Source: an uncultured Myxococcales bacterium
Lineage (GTDB): Bacteria > Myxococcota_A > Polyangia > Polyangiales > Polyangiaceae
Assembly (NCBI GenBank): GCA_937902985.1
Contig: CALFNG010000150.1
Coordinates: forward strand, 1-64,000
Length of the DNA stretch: 64,000 nt
Direction of reading: 5' to 3'
Shown: positions 24,447-33,136 of the stretch, piece after piece
Layout of the letters: every line of letters begins with the position of its first letter
How positions within the stretch are numbered: the first letter of the stretch is position 1
Position numbers and translations under genes: made by a program
Notes under the pieces: generated by a model
The model's database searches: none
The model's input: only the letters and a program-made list of their open reading frames with translations
What the model was told of the DNA's origin: nothing

Positions 24447-26477
24447 ATGGGATTCGTCGGCAGGCTCTCCATTCGAACGAAATTCGCGTTGCTCGCGGGC
24501 ATTCCGGTTCTCGGAGCGCTCATTCTCGGCGCGGTCATCGCCCTGCAAGGCCAGAAGCAGGCGGCCGCGGCTGCTGCCCTCGGGTCCATCGAAGATGTGG
24601 CGCAGCTGTCCGTTCGGATCAGCGGGCTAATTCACGCTCTCCAGCTCGAACGCGCGCGCATGGGCCTGCATGAAGGATTTGAGGCGCGGGGCACAGACAA
24701 CTCGAATCGGGCGGACGTCGCTCTCGGCCGAGAGTACGAACAGACCGACGCTGCGCAAGGCCAACTCGAGACGTTTCTCGCCGGCCACGACCTGTCGCGA
24801 CTGCCCGCCCGCCTCGCCCGAGACCTGGGCGTCGCGCGCGCGCAGGCGACCCCGCGGCGCGCCCTGCAGGCACACCTGCTCCGCGAGCGCGTGCCGATCG
24901 AAGACATCCTGAACCTCTACGGCACCACGGACGACGCTCTCGTGAGCGCCACCGCGGCCCTCACGGAACTGAGCGACGATGGCGAGCTCTTGAGGAGCAT
25001 CTCGTCGCTTGTCGCGCTCTCTCAGTTGACCGAGCGCGCGAGCCGCGAGCACGCGCTTTTGAGCTACGTCTTTGCCGCGCGTGAGTTTCCGCCGGGAGCC
25101 TTCAAGACGCTCGTGTCGCTCACCACCGAGGAGGGCGTCTATGCAGACGCATTCCGCGCGAGCGCCAGCGCCGGCCCGGCCGGCCAGTACGATGCGGCGC
25201 TGACCTCCGAGGCCGCCTTGCAAGCGCGCTCCATGCGCGAACGGGCGCTGCGCACCATCGATGACAACATCGACATCGACGCGCCCTCCTGGTTTGTCAC
25301 ACGCGGCGAAGCGCTCTCGCAGCTCCAGGAGATCGAGCGCGGTCTCCTGACTCGAATCACCGATGTGGCGACCCGCAAGATGGCGGCGACGCGCGCGTCG
25401 GTTCGCCTCGGGCTGTGGCTGTCCGGCGCTGTCGTCCTCGCGTCGGGGCTGCTCGCCTGGATCATCGCGAGCGGGGTCACGCGGGCGATCTCCGACCTCT
25501 CGAACGCTGCGTCGCGGGTCCGCGAGACGAAGGACTTCGCGATTCGCGCCGAAAAGACAAGCATTGACGAGCTGGGGACTCTCACCGATGTGTTCAACGA
25601 GATGCTCTCCACGATCCAGACGCGCGACGCGTATCTCGAAACCCAGGTCGCCGAACGAACCGACGAGCTGCGTCTTACGGTCGCAGAACTCTGGAGCGAG
25701 ATGGACCTGGCCGTGAAAATCCAGACGGTGCTTCTCCCCCACGAGCCGCAGCTCTCCGGCTACGACATCGCGGCGACGATGGTGCCGGCCTCGACGGTCG
25801 GCGGCGACTACTACGACGTCTTTCGGTTGGGCGACGCCGACTGGATCTTCATCGGTGACGTTTCGGGACACGGCGTGACCGCCGGCATCACGATGATGAT
25901 CGTCCAGACCGCCGTTCGCGCGGTCATTCAGAGCGCGGCGTCGAGCGAAGAGACGCTTACACCGAAGGATGTCCTCGCCCGGGTCAACGCTGCCGTGCGC
26001 AGCAACCTGAAGAAGATCAACGAGGATCAGTACATGACGATCATGGCTTTGCAGCTCGAGGGGGGGCGCGTCTGCTACTCGGGCTTGCATCAAGACATCC
26101 TCGTCTATCGGACGGCAACGAGAAGAGTCGAACGGGTCGAAGGGCGGGGGATGTGGTTGGGCCTCATGGACGACATTTCCGGTCTCGTCGAGGACGACGT
26201 CCTCCAGCTCGAAGAGGGCGATCTGTTGCTCCTCTATACGGACGGCATCACAGAAGTGAAGGTTGGGGATCATCGGCTCGGAACCGACGGGCTCGCCTTA
26301 ATACTTCAGCGCCTGGCCAATACGCACGGCATTCCCGCCGTCCTCATCAAGGCCGTCATGGACGAGATTAGCGGCTCGACGTTCGCCGATGACGTCACCA
26401 TCCTGGCCGCCCGCTACATGCCCGCGAAGCCAACGAGCGCACGATCTATAATAGCAACGGCACCCATTGCGCGATGA
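24447..26477 (+). CDS. Membrane sensor phosphatase: NIT domain - HAMP - SpoIIE (PP2C)
   Basis: 676 residues. First membrane span at about 14-34. A large helical periplasmic region (about 40-318) has the hallmarks of a nitrate/nitrite-sensing NIT domain (LERARMGLHEGF, GREYEQTDAA, ILNLYGTTDDALV). A second span (about 320-343) is followed by HAMP (ITRAISDLSNAASRVRETKDF) and a short coiled coil. The SpoIIE-type PP2C phosphatase spans about 420-660, with PASTVGGDYYDVF, GDVSGHGVTAG, YTDGITEV and FADDVTIL carrying the metal-binding Asp residues. It should dephosphorylate the anti-sigma antagonist encoded two genes downstream. The signal may be nitrate-like anions, inferred from the sensor fold. Confidence 0.9.
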   Translation: MGFVGRLSIRTKFALLAGIPVLGALILGAVIALQGQKQAAAAAALGSIEDVAQLSVRISGLIHALQLERARMGLHEGFEARGTDNSNRADVALGREYEQTDAAQGQLETFLAGHDLSRLPARLARDLGVARAQATPRRALQAHLLRERVPIEDILNLYGTTDDALVSATAALTELSDDGELLRSISSLVALSQLTERASREHALLSYVFAAREFPPGAFKTLVSLTTEEGVYADAFRASASAGPAGQYDAALTSEAALQARSMRERALRTIDDNIDIDAPSWFVTRGEALSQLQEIERGLLTRITDVATRKMAATRASVRLGLWLSGAVVLASGLLAWIIASGVTRAISDLSNAASRVRETKDFAIRAEKTSIDELGTLTDVFNEMLSTIQTRDAYLETQVAERTDELRLTVAELWSEMDLAVKIQTVLLPHEPQLSGYDIAATMVPASTVGGDYYDVFRLGDADWIFIGDVSGHGVTAGITMMIVQTAVRAVIQSAASSEETLTPKDVLARVNAAVRSNLKKINEDQYMTIMALQLEGGRVCYSGLHQDILVYRTATRRVERVEGRGMWLGLMDDISGLVEDDVLQLEEGDLLLLYTDGITEVKVGDHRLGTDGLALILQRLANTHGIPAVLIKAVMDEISGSTFADDVTILAARYMPAKPTSARSIIATAPIAR

Positions 26478-26599
26478 AGCGACGAAGTCGGCAGCTCTGG
26501 AGGGCGTAGCTCGCTATCGAAATCCTTGATCGAACAGTTACGCTATCTGGAGAAGCGGCCAACGAACCCGGGGGGATCGCCCATGACTCGAGACGCGAT

Positions 26600-27070
26600 A
26601 TGACGCACGTACTGCTCGAAACCACTCTGCCGCATGCGTGGCAACACATCCGGGCGATCCGAAAGAGCGTCGGCGACGCGTTGGCCGAGGCCGATCCGGG
26701 GTTCCGCACGGCCGCCGCGATGGTCGCGTCGGAGCTCGTGGAGAACGCCGTCAAATACGGCGAAGCGGTGCCCGCCGCGCCGGGCATCCATTTCGCTCTT
26801 CTCGAGGCAGGCGGGCAGCTTAGAATCGAGGTCTCCAATGGCTGCACGGACGGCGACGGCGTCCACGAGCTCCAGGCGCGCGTGAAAGAGATTGCGCGCG
26901 CCCCGGACAAGGCGGCACTCTACATGGCCCGACTCGAGGCGCTTCTGGCGCGACCGGACGAGAGCGGGAAGCTGGGTCTCTACCGCATCGCATTTGAAGG
27001 GAAATTCGACCTGCAGTGGAGCTACAGGAATGCCGTCGTCACCATGACCGCCACGAGGGCGGACCGATGA
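26600..27070 (+). CDS. RsbW/SiaB-like switch kinase (HATPase)
   Basis: 156 residues with a GHKL-type ATPase fold. The N-box is ASELVENAVKYGEAV and the later strand region is LRIEVSNGCTDG. The G2 region is reduced to GKLGLYRIAFEGKF. It resembles the switch kinases of partner-switching systems (RsbW, SpoIIAB, SiaB), which phosphorylate a STAS-type antagonist on Ser. The shortened glycine box is closer to the SiaB type than to RsbW, but this needs profile comparison. ATG 26600 lacks a clear ribosome site; a 5-codon reading frame (ATG 26583) just before it could help re-initiation. The stop overlaps the next start (ATGA). Confidence 0.78.
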   Translation: MTHVLLETTLPHAWQHIRAIRKSVGDALAEADPGFRTAAAMVASELVENAVKYGEAVPAAPGIHFALLEAGGQLRIEVSNGCTDGDGVHELQARVKEIARAPDKAALYMARLEALLARPDESGKLGLYRIAFEGKFDLQWSYRNAVVTMTATRADR

Positions 27071-27450
27071 CCGATAGGAACCTGAACTTCAAGAACGACG
27101 CGCTCACCATTGTGGTCCTCCAATCGGACGATCGGGCCACGATCCGGTGGATGGGAGAGAGCGACGCGCGCAACCCGGGCGAGTTCTTGAATCCGATCTT
27201 CAGTCAGCTCGTCAAGGAGCTCCAGGGGCTCCCCATTGCCGTCGATTTTTCGGCGCTCGAGTACATGAATTCCGCCACGGTCTCGCCGCTCATCAAGTGC
27301 GTGAAATCGTTCGACGGCGCCGGAAGCGCGGTTCAGGTCATTTTCTCGGACGTCGATTGGCAGCGAACGCACGTTCAATGCATGCGCACCATCGCCAGGA
27401 CGCTCAAACACGTCACCATCGAAGTAAGACCGGCTCGCAAGGGAGCGTGA
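27067..27450 (+). CDS. STAS-like antagonist (RsbV/SiaC-like)
   Basis: 127 residues, start overlapping the kinase stop. The core DARNPGEFLNPIFSQLVKEL ... IAVDFSALEYMNSATVSPLI resembles the SiaC/DUF1987 and STAS antagonists. The Ser in YMNSATV sits where the phosphorylated Ser/Thr is expected. It should cycle between phosphorylated (by the 26600 kinase) and free (by the SpoIIE phosphatase) forms. The target of the free form is not encoded nearby as a recognisable sigma factor or diguanylate cyclase, so the output is unknown. Confidence 0.75.
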   Translation: MTDRNLNFKNDALTIVVLQSDDRATIRWMGESDARNPGEFLNPIFSQLVKELQGLPIAVDFSALEYMNSATVSPLIKCVKSFDGAGSAVQVIFSDVDWQRTHVQCMRTIARTLKHVTIEVRPARKGA

Positions 27451-27489
27451 GGATGGCGCGTTCGATCGTGAACCGTTGCCGGGTCCGAG

Positions 27490-29904
27490 TCAGTCGCAGG
27501 TCCCCGAACAAGGAACGAACGTGCCGCTGCTGGCCACGACGTTGACGGAGGCGCCGGTGAGGCCCATCGCCGAGGCCGCGACCGTTATCATTCCCGGGCC
27601 CGTCGCCTGGACGATCGCAAAGGCCACACCCTCGAAGGCATTGCGCACCTTGCCGCGGAATGACTCCGCTACCATGCTCCCGCTGTCGACCGCGATGAGG
27701 GTGCCGGGACCGGTAACCGTGAAAGTCACCGGGGTCGAAGAGCTGGTCACGACCCCGCCCGCGGCGTCCGAAATCGCTGCCTTGATGAACGATACGTCGT
27801 TCAAGTCGGTCAGGATCGTCGGCTGATCCGCCGTGAGAACGACCTTGGTCGCCGCGCTTCCGGTGGGCGGTGGTGACGTCTTGGTCGCCCGCCACACATT
27901 CTGCCACGAGTAACCCTGGCTCCGTACGGTCCCGAGCTCGTCCATGAGCGCGCCATTGCCTCCCACCGAAGGCCACTGACCATCCGCCTCGCCCAGGTAG
28001 TCGGTGCCCGTCCAGATGAACTCTCCCGTGAATGCCGGGGTGGCGGCAATGGTGGTCCAGGTGGCCGTGTCTTCGCCTTTCTCAGTCAGCACACCGGACT
28101 TGGTCGGCGCGTTGGCCTCGGCTGTCACCACGGAGTTGACGTCGTAATTGTCGCCCCAGACGTCGAGTAGGGTATTACTGGCTCCGCCGACGTCACCATT
28201 CGTGGCCGGGTCCAAGAGGGCCTGGGTGTCGTAGTGGGCTGGATCGAGCTCGTGACTAATGGCGACCATTTCGGTCAGGATGGGAGTTCGTGTTGAGAGC
28301 GAGTCGTGGATTTCGTTGCCCATGCTGTAGAGGGCCACGCTGGGGTGGTTGCGGTCGCGCATGATCCATCCGGAAAAGTCGACCTCCCACCATTTGGCCC
28401 CCTTGGCGGCCGAAGGCAAAGCGGGCATTCCGGTGGGGCTCGTCGAGGGCTGATTGAAGTAGGCCGAGTAATCCCCGACGTCGGAGTACTTGTGCCCCGT
28501 CCAGACGTCGGCAAACTCGTCGAGGACGAGAAACCCCATCTTGTCAGCGAGCTCGAGAAAATCCGGGCTGGGCGGGTCGTGTGCCGTGCGAATGGCGTTC
28601 ACTCCGATCGCCTTGAGCTGGGCGAGTCGCCGCTGCATGGCGCGCTGAGGAGCGGCCATCCCTAGCCCGTGGTAATCTTGATGGTTGGCGATGCCCTGGA
28701 ATTTCACGGGTTTGCCGTTCAGGGTCATCCCGCCATTGAAACGCAGGTCCCGGATCCCGAACGGGGTCACGTCGTCGTCCACGGTCGCGCCGGCGACCTG
28801 GACGTGGGTCACGAGGCGATACATGTTTGGAGTGGTGAGATCCCACAACTTGGGAGTCGTGACTGGCACGTCGAACGTAAAGCTAGCGGAGGCGCCCGCG
28901 GCGATGTTCTGCGCTGCCGTCGTGGCGGGCGCCAGGGTCGCGCCCGTCGGGTCGCTGACGATGCCCTGCACGGTGACGGTCGCGGCCGTCGTGCCGGAGT
29001 TGACCACGGAGGTTTGCACCTTGACCGTCGCCGACGCGGCCGTCGGTGCCGGGACCTGGACGAACGTGGCCCACTGATCGACATGCACCGGATCGGTCGC
29101 AAGGACGCGGACATGGCGGTAGATTCCAGCGCCCGCGTAAAAACGCTCGGCGGGCTGCACGGTGGTGTCGCAGCGAACGGCGAGCACGTTGTCCGTCGTC
29201 CCGAACTGGACCTTGCCCGTCACGTCGTAACGCAAGCTCACATAGCCGTACGGATGGTGGCCGAGATGGGTGCCGTTGATGTAAACGTCACTGTTCTCCA
29301 TGATGCCGTCGAACTCGACGTAGACCTCCTTGCCCGACAAGGACCGGTCGAGTGTGAAATGTTTTCGATACCAGGCTACCCCCGACGGCGCGTAGCCGCC
29401 CCTTCCCGTGGTCGCCGCCGTCGCGGAGAAAGGATTGCTCGGCGGCGAGGCTCCCTCGATAGCCCAGTCGTGCGGGACGCTCAGCGCGCGCCACGACGTG
29501 TCTGCGAAAGTCAGCCCAGTCGCCCCGGCTGGGTCACCCACGGCGAACAGCCAGCCGGTGTCGAACGGGAGGATCGTTCGGATTCGGTTAGGTACCGCGA
29601 CGGTGCCCGAGTCCGTGCCGCTGGTTGCATCGTCGCCGGCGCTCCCATCCCCACCGCCACTCGAGCTCGTCGCGCCGCTTCCCGCGCCGGAGCTCCCGGA
29701 GGCACCGCTGCTCGCCGTCCCGCCACTTCCCCCGGATCCGCTCGAGGAAGGCGACGTCATCGAGGCCCCCCCGTCTGGCGAGCCTTGGCTACCGCAAGCG
29801 ACCGCGAAGAGGGTCGCTGCGCCGACCGTACTGAACGCGCGCAAGGACAACAGTCGGGCCGTCTTCGGGAAGTTCAAATTGTGCCACGCCGGTGAAGGTC
29901 TCAT
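27490..29904 (-). CDS. GH2 beta-galactosidase-family glycoside hydrolase, lipid-anchored
   Basis: 804 residues. Lipoprotein signal (lipobox FAVAC) and a Ser/Gly linker of about 70 residues lead into a three-part GH2 enzyme. The sugar-binding domain has WRALSVPHDWAIEG, GGYAPSGVAWYRKHF and EFDGIMENSDVYING. An Ig-like domain follows. The barrel has FQGIANHQDYHGLG, NAIRTAHDPPSPDFLELAD, MRDRNHPSVALYSMGNEIHD (acid/base Glu) and FTGEFIWTGTDYLGE. A C-terminal Ig-like domain (VVLTADQPTILTDLNDVSFI) completes the protein. The exact nucleophile Glu was not assigned. Probable action: removal of beta-galactose or a similar sugar from polysaccharide side chains outside the cell. It converges with the partner-switching operon. 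Confidence 0.92.
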   Translation of the reverse strand: MRPSPAWHNLNFPKTARLLSLRAFSTVGAATLFAVACGSQGSPDGGASMTSPSSSGSGGSGGTASSGASGSSGAGSGATSSSGGGDGSAGDDATSGTDSGTVAVPNRIRTILPFDTGWLFAVGDPAGATGLTFADTSWRALSVPHDWAIEGASPPSNPFSATAATTGRGGYAPSGVAWYRKHFTLDRSLSGKEVYVEFDGIMENSDVYINGTHLGHHPYGYVSLRYDVTGKVQFGTTDNVLAVRCDTTVQPAERFYAGAGIYRHVRVLATDPVHVDQWATFVQVPAPTAASATVKVQTSVVNSGTTAATVTVQGIVSDPTGATLAPATTAAQNIAAGASASFTFDVPVTTPKLWDLTTPNMYRLVTHVQVAGATVDDDVTPFGIRDLRFNGGMTLNGKPVKFQGIANHQDYHGLGMAAPQRAMQRRLAQLKAIGVNAIRTAHDPPSPDFLELADKMGFLVLDEFADVWTGHKYSDVGDYSAYFNQPSTSPTGMPALPSAAKGAKWWEVDFSGWIMRDRNHPSVALYSMGNEIHDSLSTRTPILTEMVAISHELDPAHYDTQALLDPATNGDVGGASNTLLDVWGDNYDVNSVVTAEANAPTKSGVLTEKGEDTATWTTIAATPAFTGEFIWTGTDYLGEADGQWPSVGGNGALMDELGTVRSQGYSWQNVWRATKTSPPPTGSAATKVVLTADQPTILTDLNDVSFIKAAISDAAGGVVTSSSTPVTFTVTGPGTLIAVDSGSMVAESFRGKVRNAFEGVAFAIVQATGPGMITVAASAMGLTGASVNVVASSGTFVPCSGTCD

Positions 29905-30043
29905 TTGGCTGCAGTCGTCCGTCGAGGAGAAGGGGCGGCCCGCGAAGAAATCTTTCCCAAAAGAGCGCTCCGCCCGCGCCGTGGGCCGTGACGCGCCGAC
30001 GCCGCACCCCAGGTGCGTCGTGCTAGCGTCGCCTCTACCTCTA

Positions 30044-30907
30044 ATGAAGCTCCTCCGCCAGGGCTTTTCGGCGGTCTGCATCGGGGTGGGTTGTGGGCGC
30101 GCGCTGGGACTCGGCAGCGACGTGGTCTGGTCGACGGGGTTCGAGACCGGTGATCTGGCGGATTGGAGCGGACCTCCGGGGACCGGTGGCCCACTCGAGT
30201 GGGACGCAGGCGGGGCCAGTCCGTCGGTGACCCCAAGCACCGAGCAGGCTCATACCGGGATGTACTCGGTCAAGTTCTCGAGTGTGGCTGGGGCGCAGGG
30301 CTCGCCCTATTCGCCCGGCGGGGCTTGCCTCTACAAGTGGAGCGACTTTCCTAATGCCGCCTACTACAGCGCGTGGTATTTCATTCCCACCTTTTACGAG
30401 ACACTCAGCGGGTGGAGCATCATGAAATTCATGCTGCCAGTCGGCGGGGTGGCGTCGGATGCTGGGGGCGGCGACGCGTCGAGCGCGGCGGCGGGAGCAG
30501 AGACGACCGCGCTAGGACGCGCCCTCGGTGCCGTGGAGCTCTTCGACCTCAGTGTGCTCTCCCTACCGAACCAGGTGATGACGCTCGTGCTCTTTGACGC
30601 GCGGCACCAGTACCTCGAGTCCCCGCTTCCCGATCCGGTGCCATACCTGCCAATTGGGCGGTGGTTTCAGATCGAGTCCTTCTATCGGAGCGACTCGGGC
30701 CCGGACGGAGAGCTCACCGTGTGGCTCGATGGCGTCCCCATCTACGACATCCAGCGCCCGACGTCGGGAGGGACTGCAACTGTCATTTTCGCCTTGTGCA
30801 GCCTCGTCAATGATCTTTCCCCGCAGTCGGCCGTGCTCTACGCGGACGACGTAGCCATAAGTTGGACCCGGGTGACTCCTCATGGAATGCTGGTCGTGCC
30901 GCCGTGA
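30044..30907 (+). CDS. Secreted jelly-roll protein (concanavalin-like, polysaccharide-lyase-like)
   Basis: 287 residues with an N-terminal signal-like stretch (VCIGVGCGRALGLGS). The mature part is one beta-jelly-roll: VVWSTGFETGDLADW, AHTGMYSVKFSSVAG, AAYYSAWYFIPTFYE, PIGRWFQIESFYRSD, GELTVWLDGVPIYDI and VLYADDVAIS. The layout resembles polysaccharide lyases of the heparin-lyase/PL7-like fold, but I see no recognisable catalytic signature, so lyase activity is unproven. The stop overlaps the GTG of the LamG gene (GTGA), placing it first in a probable five-gene operon with the sigma cassette. Confidence 0.7.
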   Translation: MKLLRQGFSAVCIGVGCGRALGLGSDVVWSTGFETGDLADWSGPPGTGGPLEWDAGGASPSVTPSTEQAHTGMYSVKFSSVAGAQGSPYSPGGACLYKWSDFPNAAYYSAWYFIPTFYETLSGWSIMKFMLPVGGVASDAGGGDASSAAAGAETTALGRALGAVELFDLSVLSLPNQVMTLVLFDARHQYLESPLPDPVPYLPIGRWFQIESFYRSDSGPDGELTVWLDGVPIYDIQRPTSGGTATVIFALCSLVNDLSPQSAVLYADDVAISWTRVTPHGMLVVPP

Positions 30908-31692
30908 AGGGCGAAGCGCGCCAGGTGTGTGTGCTGTCCGCGCTGCTGGTCGGAGCATGGGGCTGCACGGTATTTCCTTCGGACGAGTCGACCCCCGACG
31001 CGTCGCCCGCCGGCACGTCGTTCCCGAACCACGCCCTTCACTTCGATGGCAAGGCAGATTTCGCGACGAGCGGGACTGCGGGGTTCCCGTCGGGCAGTAG
31101 TCCCCAATCGATCTCGCTCTGGGTGCGGTATCCCCAGCCGAGCGGCACGCAAGTGTTCATCGTGCTGCGTCGCGACGAAGTGAGCGGGGTGGAGCTCGGT
31201 ATCCGTAACGACATCCTTGCGGCGTGGTCGGTCTACAGCGGAAGGACGCTCGTCCAGGCTCCAGCTCTTCCATCTGCCAACGTCTGGCACCACGTCGCCT
31301 TCGTGCTCGGCCCTTCCGACGCGGGCTTCCAGGCAGCGCTCTACGTGGACGGGAACCTCAGCGCCGCCGGCGCGGCCGATCCGGACAGCCTGACGCCGAT
31401 CGCCTGTTGGATTGGTACCTTCGACGGGCTGAGCGAGGTCTATTCGGGCGACATGGACGAGATCCGGATCTGGAACGTCGAGCGCACGGGTGCCGAGATT
31501 GTCCAGGAGATGCGGGGCAGCGTGCCCCCGATGGAGCCCGGGCTGGTCGCGTTCTTCGACGGCGATGAGATCGACGGCACCCGACTTCCTGACAAGTCAG
31601 GTAGCGGCAACGACGCCACCCTCGGCGGAGGAGACCCCACCCGCATGCCCACGCTCGTCCCCTCCGGCTTGCCAACATCCGTGGCTCCGTGA
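30904..31692 (+). CDS. LamG-domain lipoprotein upstream of the sigma cassette
   Basis: 262 residues from the GTG overlapping the upstream stop. Signal with lipobox GAWGC, a very short linker, then a LamG domain: ALHFDGKADFATSGTAGF, SPQSISLWVRYPQ, WHHVAFVLGPSDAG, AALYVDGNLSA and MDEIRIWNVERTGAEIVQEM. It ends GNDATLGGGDPTR, then PSGLPTSVAP. The gene precedes the ECF sigma gene by 68 bp. A scrap of a sister gene stands in the same place before sigma copy A, so the LamG-sigma linkage predates the duplication. Confidence 0.88.
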   Translation: MKGEARQVCVLSALLVGAWGCTVFPSDESTPDASPAGTSFPNHALHFDGKADFATSGTAGFPSGSSPQSISLWVRYPQPSGTQVFIVLRRDEVSGVELGIRNDILAAWSVYSGRTLVQAPALPSANVWHHVAFVLGPSDAGFQAALYVDGNLSAAGAADPDSLTPIACWIGTFDGLSEVYSGDMDEIRIWNVERTGAEIVQEMRGSVPPMEPGLVAFFDGDEIDGTRLPDKSGSGNDATLGGGDPTRMPTLVPSGLPTSVAP

Positions 31693-31760
31693 GCCGCGCC
31701 TCCCGTGCGATTGGTAGGAGCCTGGTTGCTGCCCCAGAGGTGGTGTAAGATGGGAGCGGG

Positions 31761-32399
31761 TTGACTTCGATGCGTAGCGCTCACCTTGAAGTGAAGGCCG
31801 GCCGGGTGCGCGCCGCCGACGCAGTCGCGCCGAGCGCGAATTCTGCCGTGTGCCTCAAGCCCGACGCCCTCCAGTTCGAGGAGGTCTACCGATCGTTTTT
31901 CGGCCACGTCTGCCGCTGGGTCCGTGCCTTGGGCGGCCCGGAGGCGGAGCGGGACGACTTGGTGCAGGATGTGTTTTTGATTGTGCACCGCAGGCTGCCC
32001 GACTTCGACGGGATGAACCTTCACGGGTGGCTGTATCAGATCACGCGCCACCGCGTTCGCGACTTCCGGCGGCTGAGATGGTTCCGCGTCTTCCTTCAAA
32101 GTAGCCGCGTCGATGATTCCCTCCCGGATTCCTTCGCGGGCTCGCGAGACCCGGAACGGACCCTCGAGGAGAAAGAGCGAGCAGCGCTCATCGCGCGGCT
32201 CCTCTCGAAACTCCCGGAGGCGCAACGCGCGGCGTTCGTGCTCTTCGAGATCGACGGCTACAGCGGAGAGGAGATCGCACGCTTTCAGGGCGTTCCCTTG
32301 AACACTGTGTGGGGCCGCATCCACAAGGCTCGGACGAAGCTCTCGGCGGATATTACCCGCCTCCAGTCGAAGAGCAGCGGGGGGAGGACTCCACTGTGA
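31761..32399 (+). CDS. ECF-type RNA polymerase sigma factor, copy B
   Basis: 212 residues. Region 2 (EEVYRSFFGHVCRWVRAL, DDLVQDVFLIVHRRLPDFD, GWLYQITRHRVRDFRRL) and region 4 (LLSKLPEAQRAAFVLFEIDGYSGEEIARFQGV, NTVWGRIHKARTKL) are complete and almost the same as copy A at 6126. TTG 31761, four bases after GGGAGCGGG, is the likely start; ATG 31770 is the alternative. The stop overlaps the GTG of the membrane partner. The identical recognition helices suggest both copies read the same promoters. Confidence 0.92.
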   Translation: MTSMRSAHLEVKAGRVRAADAVAPSANSAVCLKPDALQFEEVYRSFFGHVCRWVRALGGPEAERDDLVQDVFLIVHRRLPDFDGMNLHGWLYQITRHRVRDFRRLRWFRVFLQSSRVDDSLPDSFAGSRDPERTLEEKERAALIARLLSKLPEAQRAAFVLFEIDGYSGEEIARFQGVPLNTVWGRIHKARTKLSADITRLQSKSSGGRTPL

Positions 32400-33097
32400 G
32401 GCGGGTGGTCGAAGAAGCGCATCCGCCCGACTCCCCGGAGTACATCCTGGCGGCGGCGGTCCGGGCGACTCCGCGCGTCGAGCCCGAGCGGTTCGAAGTG
32501 CAGCGAATCCTGGCGCGCGTGAGAAGCGCCGCGCAGCCGAGGAGAGCGGTCACGGTGCGCTTGCTGGTGGCGACAGCGATCGCTCTCTTCGCCGTGGCCG
32601 CGGCCGCGGCCGTTTCCGTTCGCGCCCATCGTACGAGCGCTTCGAACCCGGTAACGGCGACCGTTCCCCCGAGGCCGGCGCCCGCGCCCGCCCCACCGCC
32701 CGCCACCGCCACGCTTCCCGAGCCGGCGGCGTCATTCGAAGCGCCCGACCCCTCGCCCTCGGCGAGCGTTTCGCTCTCGAGCACCAGGGTCACAGCTTCT
32801 CCGAGGACAGGAACTCCTCCGAGGGGAGGAGAAGACCCCACGTTGGTCCTCGCGTCCATCAAGGCCCTGCGCCAGAATGGCGATCCAGCGCGCGCCAGCG
32901 CCTTGCTGTCGCAGTATCTGAGGGAGCACCCGCGGGGGGTCCTCTCGGAGGACGCACTGGCGCTTTCAATCGAAGCGGCCAATGCGCTGCACGACTCGCG
33001 TTCAGCCGCCATTCTAGGCCGCCAGTATCTTGCGCAGTTTTCCACAGGTCGGTACCGCGCGTTCGCTCTCCAAGCGACCCAGTCTCCCGCGCGGTGA
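32396..33097 (+). CDS. Probable sigma-factor partner, single-pass membrane protein, copy B
   Basis: 233 residues, paralogue of the 6773 protein. The N-terminal cytosolic part is VRRVVEEAHPPDSPEYILAA, followed by RATPRVEPERFEVQRILARV. One membrane span follows (VRLLVATAIALFAVAAAAAVSV), then a Pro/Ala linker. The C-terminal helical domain contains VLASIKALRQNGDPARASAL, SIEAANALHDSRSAAILGRQ and RAFALQATQSPAR. Best read as the membrane anti-sigma or sensor partner of the preceding sigma factor, by gene order and overlap. No known anti-sigma motif is visible. Confidence 0.77.
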   Translation: MRRVVEEAHPPDSPEYILAAAVRATPRVEPERFEVQRILARVRSAAQPRRAVTVRLLVATAIALFAVAAAAAVSVRAHRTSASNPVTATVPPRPAPAPAPPPATATLPEPAASFEAPDPSPSASVSLSSTRVTASPRTGTPPRGGEDPTLVLASIKALRQNGDPARASALLSQYLREHPRGVLSEDALALSIEAANALHDSRSAAILGRQYLAQFSTGRYRAFALQATQSPAR

Positions 33098-33136
33098 CTA
33101 GCTCACCCGGCGGAGCGCCACCGCCGCTCGACCAAG

